64,000 bases of DNA from Clostridium_AM sp900759715 (GTDB lineage: Bacteria > Bacillota > Clostridia > Clostridiales > Clostridiaceae), in assembly GCA_900759715.1 (NCBI GenBank), contig CAAEXF010000139.1:15323-79322 (forward strand). The letters are read 5' to 3'. A program made the position numbers and the translations under genes. This document shows positions 18,091 to 28,100 of this stretch, in pieces (positions within the stretch are counted from its first letter, which is position 1; each line of letters opens with the position of its first letter). The notes below the pieces were generated by a model. The model was not told where the DNA came from. It saw only the letters and a list, made by a program, of their open reading frames with translations, and made no database searches.

Positions 18091-18188
18091 TATTAGCACA
18101 ACAAGGTAAAGCACGGAAAAGCCTTGTATTAGCTAAACTTAGTAGAGATAAAACATATATGACAAACGACGAAAAGAAACTAAATGTT
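18091..18188 (+). ncRNA. Candidate structured leader RNA of the glycan operon
   Basis: Within the leader, TTAGC (18093-18097) and GCTAA (18132-18136) enclose ACAAGG (18101-18106) and CCTTGT (18122-18127), a hairpin with an internal loop. Downstream, TTAGT (18139-18143) can pair with ACTAA (18179-18183) while AACAT (18152-18156) can pair with ATGTT (18184-18188), a possible pseudoknot. The segment is less AT-biased than its surroundings. I do not recognise a known riboswitch. It could regulate the operon, for example by antitermination. Confidence 0.35.
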
Positions 18189-18215
18189 AAAATAGCATAA
18201 TGAGGTGAATAGAAA

Positions 18216-19094
18216 ATGAAAGGTATAATATTAGCAGGTGGAAGTGGGACAAGACTTTATCCTTTAACCATGGTAACTTCAAAGCAACTTTTGCCAGTAT
18301 ATGATAAGCCAATGATATACTATCCACTATCTACTTTAATGTTAGCTGGAATTAGAGATATATTAATAATTTCAACACCAAAAGACTTACCTAATTTTAA
18401 AAATTTATTAGGTGATGGTTTAAGATATGGTATTAACTTATCTTATAAAGAACAACCATCTCCAGATGGATTAGCACAGGCTTTTATACTAGGTGAGGAA
18501 TTTATAGGAAATGATAGTTGCGCAATGATATTAGGAGATAACATATTCCACGGAAATGGGCTAACAAGCCAACTTAGAAGAGCATTAGAAAATGAAGGAG
18601 GAGCAACAGTTTTTGGATATTATGTAGATGATCCAGAGCGCTTTGGAATAGTAGAATTTGATGAAGCTGGAAAAGTTATATCCTTAGAAGAAAAGCCATC
18701 TAATCCAAGATCTAACTATGCAGTTACAGGACTTTATTTTTATGATAATAAAGTATGTGAATATGCAAAAACATTAAAACCTTCTGCTCGTGGAGAGTTA
18801 GAAATAACAGATTTAAATAAAGTATATCTTGAAAAAGAAAAGCTTGATGTAATAACTCTTGGACGTGGCTATGGATGGCTAGATACAGGAACAGTAGACA
18901 GCTTAACAGAAGCATCAGAATATGTAAAAGTAATTGAAACCAGGCAAGGATTAAAAATAGCATGTTTAGAAGAAATTTCTTATAGAAATGGTTGGATTGA
19001 TAAAGAAACTTTGCTAAGGAGTGCAATTACATATGGAAAAAGTCCCTATGGAGAACATTTAAAAAATGTTGTAAATAGTAAAATAATATATTAG
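18216..19094 (+). CDS. rmlA: Glucose-1-phosphate thymidylyltransferase
   Basis: The 292-aa enzyme joins dTTP and glucose 1-phosphate to give dTDP-glucose, the first step towards dTDP-L-rhamnose and dTDP-aminodeoxyhexoses. The nucleotide-binding LAGGSGTRLYPLT and the metal/sugar motif in ILGDNIFHGNG are intact, as is the substrate loop VEFDEAGKVISLEEKPS. Length matches RmlA. It opens the glycan operon, behind a 210-base leader. Its product feeds RmlB and, from there, both the rhamnose branch (RmlC, RmlD) and the FdtA/FdtB branch later in the locus. Confidence 0.96.
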   Translation: MKGIILAGGSGTRLYPLTMVTSKQLLPVYDKPMIYYPLSTLMLAGIRDILIISTPKDLPNFKNLLGDGLRYGINLSYKEQPSPDGLAQAFILGEEFIGNDSCAMILGDNIFHGNGLTSQLRRALENEGGATVFGYYVDDPERFGIVEFDEAGKVISLEEKPSNPRSNYAVTGLYFYDNKVCEYAKTLKPSARGELEITDLNKVYLEKEKLDVITLGRGYGWLDTGTVDSLTEASEYVKVIETRQGLKIACLEEISYRNGWIDKETLLRSAITYGKSPYGEHLKNVVNSKIIY

Positions 19095-19152
19095 TTATGG
19101 ACAACTTATAAATTTACGTTGTCTAATGTAAATTAAGAAAAGGGTGTATGAT

Positions 19153-19704
19153 ATGAATTTAATCGAAACCAAGCTAGATGGTGTGTATATAGTAGAACCT
19201 AAGGTGTTTGGAGATGAGAGAGGATGGTTTATGGAAACCTATTCTAAAATCAAAACACCTGAAATAGATTGTAATTTTGTTCAAGACAATCACTCATATT
19301 CTAAAGAAAAAGGAACGCTTAGAGGTATTCATTTTCAAAATGGTGAGCATGTACAGGCTAAATTAGTGCGTTGTGTTAGAGGTGCAGTACTAGACGTTGC
19401 AGTGGATTTAAGAAAAGGGTCTAATACATATAAACAGTGGATAGCTGTGGAGCTTTCAGCAGAAAATAAAAGACAACTATTTATTCCACGTGGCTTTGGA
19501 CATGGATTTTTAACTTTAACAGATGATGTGGAATTTGTTTATAAAGCAGACAACTATTACAGCTATGAAAGCGACAGGAGTATCCTTTGGTGCGATCCAG
19601 ATATAAATGTTGATTGGAATATAGAAAACCCAATAATATCTGAAAAAGATGCTAAAGCACCACTTTTAAAAGATAGTGATTGTAGTTTTTCAATCAATTA
19701 TTAA
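19153..19704 (+). CDS. rmlC: dTDP-4-dehydrorhamnose 3,5-epimerase
   Basis: The 183-aa cupin enzyme epimerises C3 and C5 of dTDP-4-keto-6-deoxyglucose. Typical motifs are FGDERGWFMETY, FVQDNHSYS and TLRGIHFQ with the catalytic His, and IPRGFGHGFLTL. The ATG at 19153 is preferred over an in-frame GTG at 19144 because the AGGGTG site covers the GTG. It lies between rmlA and rmlB in the usual rml set; order A-C-B-D also occurs in other S-layer glycan clusters. Confidence 0.95.
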   Translation: MNLIETKLDGVYIVEPKVFGDERGWFMETYSKIKTPEIDCNFVQDNHSYSKEKGTLRGIHFQNGEHVQAKLVRCVRGAVLDVAVDLRKGSNTYKQWIAVELSAENKRQLFIPRGFGHGFLTLTDDVEFVYKADNYYSYESDRSILWCDPDINVDWNIENPIISEKDAKAPLLKDSDCSFSINY

Positions 19705-19792
19705 TAATGGCATAGTTCAATAAATATGTGCTTAAGAATTTTGGTCATTTATAATTAATACTTCATTTTCTCATTGAAGGGAGAGCAGAGAT

Positions 19793-20812
19793 ATGAAAAT
19801 AGTAGTAACTGGTGGAGCAGGGTTTATAGGTGGTAACTTTGTTCACTATATGATTAATAAATATAAAGATTATAAAATAATCTGTTTAGATGCCTTAACT
19901 TATGCTGGTAATATGGAAACCTTAGCACCAGTTAAGGATAATTCTAATTTTAATTTTTACAAGATAGATATAGCTGATAGAGAAGCAGTTTTTAATATGT
20001 TTGAAACTGAAAAACCTGATATAATAGTAAATTTTGCAGCTGAAAGCCATGTTGATAGATCAATTGAAGATCCAGGAATATTTTTAAGAACTAATGTTAT
20101 AGGCACTCAAGTGTTACTTGATGCCTGCAGAAAATATGGTATAAAGAGATATCATCAAGTATCTACCGATGAAGTTTATGGAGATTTACCTCTTGATAGA
20201 CTAGATTTATTTTTTACAGAAGAAACTCCACTTCACACATCAAGTCCATATTCAGCAAGTAAAGCATCAGCGGATCTTTTAGTTGGAGCATATAATCGTA
20301 CTTTTAAAGTACCAACAACTATTTCACGTTGTTCTAATAACTATGGACCATATCATTTCCCAGAAAAGTTAATTCCATTAATGATAGCAAATGCATTAAA
20401 TAATAAGGAATTACCTGTATACGGAACAGGAGAAAATGTACGTGATTGGTTGTATGTAGAAGATCACTGCAGAGCAATTGATTTAATTATACATAAAGGT
20501 ACAGTAGGGGAAGTTTATAATATTGGTGGACATAATGAACGTACAAACTTAGAAGTGGTTAAAACAATACTTCATGAATTAGGAATATCAGAAGACCTTA
20601 TTAAATTTGTTGGAGATCGAGCAGGACATGATATGCGTTATGCTATAGATCCTACAAAAATTCATAATGAATTAGGATGGCTTCCTACAACAACTTTTGA
20701 TGAAGGCATTAAAAAGACTATTAAGTGGTATTTGGATAATAGAGCTTGGTGGGAAAATATAATTAGTGGTGAATATCAAAACTATTATGAGAAAATGTAT
20801 GGAAACAGATAA
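19793..20812 (+). CDS. rmlB: dTDP-glucose 4,6-dehydratase
   Basis: The 339-aa short-chain dehydrogenase-like enzyme converts dTDP-glucose to dTDP-4-keto-6-deoxyglucose. The NAD-binding GGAGFIGGNFVHY, the HVDRSI segment, the catalytic YSASKA (Tyr/Lys) and the STDEVYG loop are present. The ATG follows GGGAGAG. The gene end overlaps a truncated glycosyltransferase fragment that starts at 20799, indicating that a glycosyltransferase once followed rmlB. Confidence 0.96.
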   Translation: MKIVVTGGAGFIGGNFVHYMINKYKDYKIICLDALTYAGNMETLAPVKDNSNFNFYKIDIADREAVFNMFETEKPDIIVNFAAESHVDRSIEDPGIFLRTNVIGTQVLLDACRKYGIKRYHQVSTDEVYGDLPLDRLDLFFTEETPLHTSSPYSASKASADLLVGAYNRTFKVPTTISRCSNNYGPYHFPEKLIPLMIANALNNKELPVYGTGENVRDWLYVEDHCRAIDLIIHKGTVGEVYNIGGHNERTNLEVVKTILHELGISEDLIKFVGDRAGHDMRYAIDPTKIHNELGWLPTTTFDEGIKKTIKWYLDNRAWWENIISGEYQNYYEKMYGNR

Positions 20813-20990
20813 ACCACTAGTATCTATATTGTTAGCTGTTTATAAGCCCAATACACAGTGGCTTATTGATCAGCTGATTTCTTTAAATAATCAAACATAT
20901 AATAATATAGAATTATTAGCTTACGATGATTGTGCTATAAAAATAATTAAAGAGGCATATTACAAAGGAGTAAAAAATGATCTTAGTTAA
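20799..20990 (+). pseudogene. Truncated family-2 glycosyltransferase (N-terminal fragment)
   Basis: From the ATG at 20799 the frame reads as the start of a GT2 rhamnosyltransferase: KPLVSILLAVYKPNTQWL, then LISLNNQTYNNIELLAYDDC. It then ends within 20 residues, where about 250 would normally follow. The last part overlaps the rmlD ribosome site and start. It is evidently a remnant left after deletion between two glycan genes. Confidence 0.75.
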
Positions 20991-21825
20991 TGGAGTTAAC
21001 GGTCAACTAGGTTTTGATGTTATAAAAGAGCTAAATAAGAGGAATATTCAATGTTTAGGAATTGGTAAAGAAGAATTAGACATAACAGATAAAAAGGCAG
21101 TTAACGACTATATTTTAAAGTTAAAACCAGATTGTGTTATACACTGTGCTGCATATACAGCAGTTGATAGGGCGGAAGATGAAAGTGAAATATGCTATAA
21201 AGTGAATGTATGCGGAACAGAAAATATAGCGAAAGCTTGTAAAAAAGTAAATGCTAAAATGATATACATATCTACAGATTATGTCTTCGATGGAAAAGGA
21301 AATACCCCTTTTGAGGTTGATGGAAATATTAACCCTCTTTCAGTTTATGGAAGAACTAAATATGAGGGAGAAGTAAAAGTAAAAGAAAATTTAGAAAGAT
21401 ATTTTATAGTTAGGATTTCATGGGTTTTTGGCATAAATGGTAACAACTTTGTTAAAACAATGATTAGACTAGGAAAAGAAAAGGAAAGCTTAAATGTAGT
21501 ATGTGACCAAATAGGAAGCCCTACATACACAGCAGATTTAGCACCACTTTTATGTGATATGGTGGTAAGTGAAAAGTACGGAATATACCATGCAACAAAT
21601 GAGAGGTTCTGTTCTTGGGCAGAATTTGCTGAAGAAATTATGAAAAAGGTAGGTTTAAGCTGTGTAATAAATCATATTCCTACAAGTGAGTATAAAACTA
21701 AAGCTGTAAGGCCTTTAAATTCTAGACTTTCTAAAAAAAGTATTGTAGAGAATGAATTTAAGTTATTGCCTAGTTGGCAAGATGCTTTGGACAGATATTT
21801 AATAGAAAGCAAAGGAGAAAAATAG
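20977..21825 (+). CDS. rmlD: dTDP-4-dehydrorhamnose reductase
   Basis: The 282-aa NAD(P)H-dependent enzyme performs the last step to dTDP-L-rhamnose. It shows the Rossmann start VNGVNGQLGFDV, the HCAAYTAVDRAE segment, STDYVFDG and the catalytic YGRTKYEGE. AAAGGAG lies just ahead of the ATG. Its stop codon shares a base with the GTG start of the exporter permease gene, so the two are coupled. Confidence 0.95.
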   Translation: MILVNGVNGQLGFDVIKELNKRNIQCLGIGKEELDITDKKAVNDYILKLKPDCVIHCAAYTAVDRAEDESEICYKVNVCGTENIAKACKKVNAKMIYISTDYVFDGKGNTPFEVDGNINPLSVYGRTKYEGEVKVKENLERYFIVRISWVFGINGNNFVKTMIRLGKEKESLNVVCDQIGSPTYTADLAPLLCDMVVSEKYGIYHATNERFCSWAEFAEEIMKKVGLSCVINHIPTSEYKTKAVRPLNSRLSKKSIVENEFKLLPSWQDALDRYLIESKGEK

Positions 21826-22598
21826 TGACTATATTCAATGAACTTAAAAAATATAAATTCCTAATAAATCAGCTTGTTTCAAGAGATTTTAAAACTAAAT
21901 ATAAACGATCTTTTTTAGGTGTGTTATGGAGTTTATTAAATCCTCTTCTTACAATGACAGTGCAGTATATTGTATTTTCAACATTATTTCGATTTGATGT
22001 ACCACACTATCAGGTATATTTACTTAGCGGTATAGTAATGTTCAATTTTTTTTCTGAAGCAACAACTCAAGCATTAACGTCTATTACTGGTAATGCTAAT
22101 TTAATAACAAAAGTATATATGCCTAAGTACGTGTTCCCTGTAACAAAAGTTTTATCATCATGCATAAATTTAGGATTTTCATTTATTGCATTGTATGTGA
22201 TGATTTTATTTTCTGGATTAAAGATTACCATATCACACTTACTTTTACCATTTGCAATGTTAAACATGATTATATTCACTATTGGATTTAGTTTAATATT
22301 ATCATCTTTGATGGTATTCTTTAGAGATATGCAGTTTTTATACAGTGTTGCAATAATGTTATGGATGTATATCACACCAATTTTTTATCCAGAAAATATT
22401 ATAGGGCCGAAGTTTAAATGGATTTTGCAGTTAAATCCTTTATATTATTTTATAAAATATTCAAGAAATATAATTTTTGATAACTCCATTCCAACTTTGA
22501 GATTACATATAATATGTTTAATTTTTTCAGTTGGTACATTAATAATAGGTTCTGTTTTGTTTAAAAAATTAGAAAAAAAGTTTATATTTAATCTATAA
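21825..22598 (+). CDS. Polysaccharide ABC exporter, permease (Wzm/TagG type)
   Basis: The 257-aa protein has six predicted membrane spans and belongs to the ABC-2 permeases that export lipid-linked polysaccharide. LVSRDFKTKYKRSFLGVLWSLLNPLLTM is the cytoplasmic entry helix and start of span 1; FRDMQFLYSVAIMLWMYITPIFYP is the conserved late segment. The GTG at 21825 overlaps the rmlD stop and is preceded by AAAGGAG. With the following ATPase it should flip the undecaprenyl-linked glycan outward. An exporter of this type implies that the chain is completed in the cytoplasm. Confidence 0.92.
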   Translation: MTIFNELKKYKFLINQLVSRDFKTKYKRSFLGVLWSLLNPLLTMTVQYIVFSTLFRFDVPHYQVYLLSGIVMFNFFSEATTQALTSITGNANLITKVYMPKYVFPVTKVLSSCINLGFSFIALYVMILFSGLKITISHLLLPFAMLNMIIFTIGFSLILSSLMVFFRDMQFLYSVAIMLWMYITPIFYPENIIGPKFKWILQLNPLYYFIKYSRNIIFDNSIPTLRLHIICLIFSVGTLIIGSVLFKKLEKKFIFNL

Positions 22599-22619
22599 GG
22601 CGTAGACAAGGTGAAAGAA

Positions 22620-23342
22620 ATGATAAAAATTAATAATGTTACAATGGATTTCAAAATTCAAAAAGAACATATACAGAGTTTAAAAGAATATTTGGTTAAT
22701 ATGTTTAAGGGAAAAATAACTTACGAATATTTTAGAGCACTAGATAATGTCTCTATTGATATAAAAAAGGGGGAAGTTGTAGGAATTGTTGGGCGTAATG
22801 GTGCAGGAAAAAGCACATTACTTAAAACAATAGCAGGAGTTTTAACACCTACAAGTGGGAATATAAAAATTAACGGAATTATTGCACCTATGTTAGAGCT
22901 AGGTGCAGGCTTTGATCATGACCTAACCGCAAGAGAAAATATATACTTAAATGGTGCAATTTTAGGTTATTCTAAAGAATTTCTAGCAAGCAAATTCAAA
23001 GAAATAGTTGACTTTTCAGAACTTGAAGATTTTATAGATCAACCTGTTAGAACATTTTCATCTGGAATGTTGATGCGACTAGCTTTTTCTATTTCTACTA
23101 TTGTTGAACCTGAGATATTAATAGTAGATGAGATTTTATCTGTTGGGGATAGTCATTTTAAAAAGAAAAGTGAAAAACGTATGCGTGAGCTTATGGCGGG
23201 AGGAACTACTGTCTTAATGGTTTCCCATACACTTCCGCAAATACAAGAAATGTGTAGTAGAGTTATTTGGCTTGAAAAAGGCAAAGTTAAGATGGATGGT
23301 GATACTAAGACTGTTTGTGATGAATATGGGAAAGAGGTTTAG
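22620..23342 (+). CDS. Polysaccharide ABC exporter, ATP-binding protein (Wzt/TagH type)
   Basis: The 240-aa ATPase has Walker A GRNGAGKST, signature TFSSGMLMRLAFS, Walker B ILIVDEILSVGD and the switch MVSHTLPQI. It lacks the extra C-terminal carbohydrate-binding domain of chain-cap-sensing Wzt proteins, so export is probably not tied to a terminal modification. The ATG at 22620 is favoured over GTG 22611 because AAGGTGA covers the GTG. A degraded copy of its last 35 codons lies at 25032-25144, marking a past recombination. Confidence 0.93.
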   Translation: MIKINNVTMDFKIQKEHIQSLKEYLVNMFKGKITYEYFRALDNVSIDIKKGEVVGIVGRNGAGKSTLLKTIAGVLTPTSGNIKINGIIAPMLELGAGFDHDLTARENIYLNGAILGYSKEFLASKFKEIVDFSELEDFIDQPVRTFSSGMLMRLAFSISTIVEPEILIVDEILSVGDSHFKKKSEKRMRELMAGGTTVLMVSHTLPQIQEMCSRVIWLEKGKVKMDGDTKTVCDEYGKEV

Positions 23343-23469
23343 AAGTAAGAAAATATAATATAGCTTATTAACATGGTTTATTACTGTGAAAATCCAATAT
23401 AATCATATATAAAATAACAATTTACATTTTTAGGATGTGTAAAGTTGTAAAGTATAAAGGAGATTTAAT

Positions 23470-23838
23470 ATGATATTTACAGGGGAACGATTTGTCCCCA
23501 ATATGGATTTGGACAGTGAATTAGAAGCACAACATTTTCAGCGTTATTATTCTATAAAAGATTTAGTAAAGGGTAAAATTGTAGCTGACTCAGATTGTGG
23601 TGATGGATATGGAAGTTTCATGATAAGTGAGAATGCAGAAAAGGTATATGGGATTGATATTTCAGAGGAAGCTGTAAGAGAAACATCTGAAGGATATATA
23701 AGTAATAACTTAAAATTTATAAATGCTTCTATTGAAAAACTACCTTTTGAGGGCAATTCGATAAATGAATTTCATGTAAACGAGTTTTACTAAGAAGAGT
23801 TTATTGATTTTTTAAAACTAAATTTAAATTTTTGAAAG
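23470..23838 (+). pseudogene. Broken SAM-dependent methyltransferase
   Basis: A good start (AAAGGAG then ATG) leads into a class I methyltransferase N terminus: FTGERFVPNMD, a degraded motif I (VADSDCGDGYGS, where DxACGxGYG is usual) and VYGIDISEEAVRE. After residue 107 a TAA stops the frame, but the same frame continues as EEFIDFLKLNLNF to 23838. That looks like the far C terminus after a large internal deletion. The product is almost certainly inactive. Confidence 0.75.
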
Positions 23839-23983
23839 TTTATTATCAATATTTAGAAATAGTATCTTTACTAAATAACTTAGAAAAAAGAATGACAATA
23901 ATTTTAAGTCAAGATAGAAATTTGAAATTACATTTTCTTAAAGTTATGATATATACTAAAATAATTTATATGGAGTTGATGAA

Positions 23984-24991
23984 ATGGTAAGTATAATAAT
24001 ATTGACGCATAATGCTCCTGAATACGTAAAGCTTACACTCGAAAGTCTTAGCATCACCAAGGATGTAGAATATGAAGTAATTGTTCTTGACAATGCTTCA
24101 GAAGATGAAACAAAGGATTTATTGTGGTTTTTAAAAAAGAGAGGGCTTATAAAAAAATTAATATATGAAAGTGAAAACACTTTTTTTTCTAGAGGAAACA
24201 ATTTAGCTTTTAAATTTTGTGATAAAAACAGTAAATTTGTTCTGTTTTTAAATTCTGATATTGAAATTAAAGATCCATTTTGGCTCAAGAAAATGCTTTC
24301 TATCCATAAAAATGGAGCTACCTCTCTAGGTTTATGTATGACACAGGAAGGGCGGTTTATTGCTGATGGGTATTGCTTATTAATTGATAAAGATTTGTAT
24401 GAAAGATTTCCAATGAGAGAAGATTATGAATGGTGGTATTCTTTGACATATACAGAATCGCAATTATTAAAGAATGAATATTCTATATTAGCAGTAAAGA
24501 ATCACGAGGAACTAATACATCATTTTGGTGGTAAGTCAGGTGATGCATGGAAAAGTGCCAAAGGTATGAATACAACAGAAAACTTAAGTGACAGATGGTT
24601 GGAAAAGTGCAAAAAACAAGTGAACCCTATATTCTCTTTATCTAAAGGGATAGGTAATGATAAAGAAAAATTTAATATGATACGCGGGGTAAGCTCAGAT
24701 GATTGGTGTGCCCCAATAGTAGATTTTGAAATTAAAACTCTTGATAAAGGTAAAATTAAACTTGATGGGTATTATCCAAATTTATTAACAGGAGATGAAA
24801 CAGGGGCTATTCTTGTTGATGGAAAAATGGTTAGTGAATTTACTATTAACCAGCAATCTTTTTCTTTTGACTTTTCAGCACCTCAAAATAGCATAGTACA
24901 CGTAACAATAAAAAGTGATTTTTCGTTCCAAGCAACACCACCTGATGTTAGAGAACTTTCATTTATTTTATCAAATGTTGTTGCTTATTAA
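23984..24991 (+). CDS. Family-2 glycosyltransferase with unusual C-terminal domain
   Basis: The 335-aa protein opens as a GT2 enzyme: VSIIILTHNAPEYVKLTLES, VLDNASEDET, and FLNSDIEIKD carrying the DXD-type metal site. The catalytic domain ends near residue 185. From about residue 235 to the end is a separate domain of 101 residues (KGKIKLDGYYP ... NQQSFSFDFSAP ... SFILSN). This closely resembles the C terminus of the membrane protein at 31904-33703. The sugar transferred is unknown. The ATG follows TGGAGTTGATG. It sits in the segment bounded by the exporter ATPase gene and the remnant of its 3' end. Confidence 0.85.
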   Translation: MVSIIILTHNAPEYVKLTLESLSITKDVEYEVIVLDNASEDETKDLLWFLKKRGLIKKLIYESENTFFSRGNNLAFKFCDKNSKFVLFLNSDIEIKDPFWLKKMLSIHKNGATSLGLCMTQEGRFIADGYCLLIDKDLYERFPMREDYEWWYSLTYTESQLLKNEYSILAVKNHEELIHHFGGKSGDAWKSAKGMNTTENLSDRWLEKCKKQVNPIFSLSKGIGNDKEKFNMIRGVSSDDWCAPIVDFEIKTLDKGKIKLDGYYPNLLTGDETGAILVDGKMVSEFTINQQSFSFDFSAPQNSIVHVTIKSDFSFQATPPDVRELSFILSNVVAY

Positions 24992-25031
24992 ATTGATATT
25001 GATTATATATTATTGATAATGTAAATAAAAA

Positions 25032-25144
25032 AGTTTGCATAGTTATTTATCTTGAAAAAGGTAAAGTTAAAATGGATGGTAATATTAAGATCAATGGATT
25101 GTAATATTAAGATCATTTGTAGTGAGTATGTAAAGGAAATTTAG
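25032..25144 (+). pseudogene. Degraded copy of the exporter ATPase 3' end
   Basis: The sequence parallels about the last 100 bases of the ATPase gene (23243-23342). YLEKGKVKMDG matches WLEKGKVKMDG, and both finish with a GA(A/G)TATG-K-E-V-type ending. A small tandem duplication of AATATTAAGATCA breaks it. It is a scar showing that 23343-25031 was inserted into, or duplicated beside, the exporter gene. Confidence 0.7.
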
Positions 25145-25198
25145 AAAGTATAACATATGAGCAAACTAAAATTTTTGATAAAGGGAAGAGATAATTTT

Positions 25199-28100
25199 AT
25201 GGAAAGCTTTGAAAATATAAAGTATACAGTTGTAGTTCCTGATGGAGCAGGCAGCAAAGGGGATGAAGCAGTTATCAGGGGATGCCTAAATGTTTTGAAT
25301 GGAGAAAATATATTAATACTTAATCCCCGAAATGCTATGTGGTCAGATACACTGTTAGATAGGAATCTTGATTTCGTGGAAAAATATGAACCTTTAGAAA
25401 CCTTGAGCAAAGCTATAAATAGCAAGACTACATTGATAATTCTTGGTACGGATATAATGGACGGTACTCATGGAACTGAAATTAGTGTAAATAGATTGAA
25501 AGCTATAGATAAGGTAATTGAGCTTGGAGGGAGTGCATTTGTTTTTTGTTCTTTTAGAAGTGATGCTCCTAAAGAAATAATTGATAATATAAAAAGATTA
25601 AATAAAAATGTTAAATTCTACCTAAGAGATTATGTATCTCTAGATAACTTTAATAATCTGACTGGCTTAAAGGGAGATTATTTTCCGGATTTTTCTTTTT
25701 TTTGTGAGAAAAAAGACACAATTAGAACTAATTCGATAGAGGAACTATTAAGGAGTAGAAAACAAGATGGTAAAACTTTAGTAGGGTTAAACTTTTCTGA
25801 GCAGTCCTTTTTAAGTTTTTATGATTATGCTAATATGAGCAGCAGAGAAATGTATGTAAGAAGTATAATTAATAGCATCAATAAGTATGTTAGCAATCCT
25901 TATTTTGTACTTATATCACATGATTCCAGAAAATGGGAAAACCATCTATCAGATGATGACTTTAATAATATTGCTTTAGAATATCTCAAGCTCTCAGAAC
26001 TTAATGATGAGGTACTGGTAATTGATTCTAATATATTAGAATCAGAGCTATTATTAATACTAAAAGAAATAGATATCATTATTAGTGGGCGTATGCATTT
26101 ATCTGTTGCAGCTTTTCGTAGTGATGTTTTACCAATTGTTTATACAAGTTATAGAAAAGATGCAAAATTTAATATGTATGAAAAAGTTAAGGGAATGTTT
26201 CAAAGTAGGTTAGGACATGCAGAGCTTGTAGCTAAGGATGAAGAGGAATTTATAAAAGCATTAGAGATTGTAAAGAATGAAAAAGCTGAGCTCTTATCAA
26301 GATTATATGAATTTAATAACAAAAATCAAGATGATGACTTGGAACAAATGATAATGCTTCAAAAAAAACTTGATGTAAATGATACAAAGAACACATATGA
26401 TGAAGAGATGCGTTTAAGACAAATGTTAATAATTGCAGAAAAAAAATTATCAACAGTTACAAAGATGAAAGAAAAATATGAACAGGATATATTAAATCGT
26501 GATGGGCATATAAGTTTATTACTTGAAAGTGAACGCAGTCTAAAAAGAAAAGTAAATGATTATGAAAATGAAATTGCGATATTAAAAGAGAAGCAAAATG
26601 ACTTGAATAGAGAACTTACAAATAAAGAAGGACATATTAATTTACTATTAGAAAGTGATAGAGAGTTGGAGCGTATTAAAAATTCTCGTTCATGGAGAAT
26701 GATGAAATATGTATGGAGATTTAGAGATAAAATAGTACCACATGGTAGCAAAAGAAGACTTTTAATTAAAATATTTGTAAAATTTATAAAGCATCCAATC
26801 AAGTTTAGTAAAAATATTAATTCTAAGCGTATAAGTAAATTTTTTTATTATTTGAAACGTGAAGGCGCATCTAGTGTAGCAATGAGATTAGATGAATGTA
26901 TAGTATCAAATAATAGTAAATCTCTAAAGCTTAGTATTACTGAAGTAGATTTTAATAATGAAAAGGTATATGAAATATCTGATTTTGATAAATTGGTATT
27001 TCATAAGATAGAAAACCCAAAAGTTTCAATTATTATTCCAGTTTACAATCAAATAAATTATACATATGCTTGCCTAAAGTCAATATTAGAAAATAGCAAA
27101 GATGAGAGCTATGAAATAATAATTGCTGATGATTGTTCTAAGGATATAACAACAGATATTCTAGAGTTCGTAGAAAATATTACAGTAATAAGAACACAAG
27201 AAAATTTAAGATTCCTGCGAAATTGCAATAATGCGGCTAAGTATGCGAAGGGCGAGTATATATTGTTTTTAAACAATGATACACAAGTACAACAAAATTG
27301 GTTGAAGTCGTTAGTTTCTTTAATGGAAAAGGACAATACAATAGGGCTTGTTGGCTCTAAGCTTGTATATCCTGATGGAAGACTACAAGAAGCTGCTGGA
27401 ATTATATGGAGTGATGCATCTGGTTGGAACTATGGTAGATTATCTAATCCACAAGACCCTGAATTTAGTTATGTTAGAGAGTGTGACTATATATCAGGGG
27501 CTTCTATGATGATAAAACATAGCCTTTGGAAAGAAATTGGAGGGTTTGATGAAAGATTTGCTCCAGCGTACTACGAAGATAGTGACTTAGCTTTTGAAGT
27601 TAGAAGACATGGTTATAAAGTTATGTTACAACCTCTATCTATAGTGGTACATTTTGAAGGTATATCTAATGGGACAGACCTAACAAGTGGACAAAAATCA
27701 TATCAAGTTAAAAACTGTGAAACCTTCAAAGAAAAATGGAAGAATGAGTTGCAAAAACAATTTAGAAGCGGTGAAAATGTTTTTGTTGCTAGAGATAGAA
27801 GTAAAGATAAAAAACATATTCTTGTAGTAGATCATTATGTTCCGCATTATGATAAAGATGCAGGAAGTAGAACTGTTTATCAATATTTAAATTTGTTTGT
27901 GAAAATGGGCTATAGTGTATCATTTATGGGAGATAACTTCCATAGACATGAACCATATACTACAGTGCTACAACAAATGGGTATAGAAGTGTTATATGGT
28001 TCATATTACGCAAATAATTGGAAAACATGGATAAAACAAAATAGTAAACATTTTGATTTTGCATTTTTAAATAGACCACATATTTCAGAAAAATATATTG

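Noticed and set aside
18061..18215. Known riboswitch (c-di-GMP, purine or similar) in the rmlA leader
   Set aside because: The conserved cores of those classes, as I know them, are not present; only generic stems are seen.
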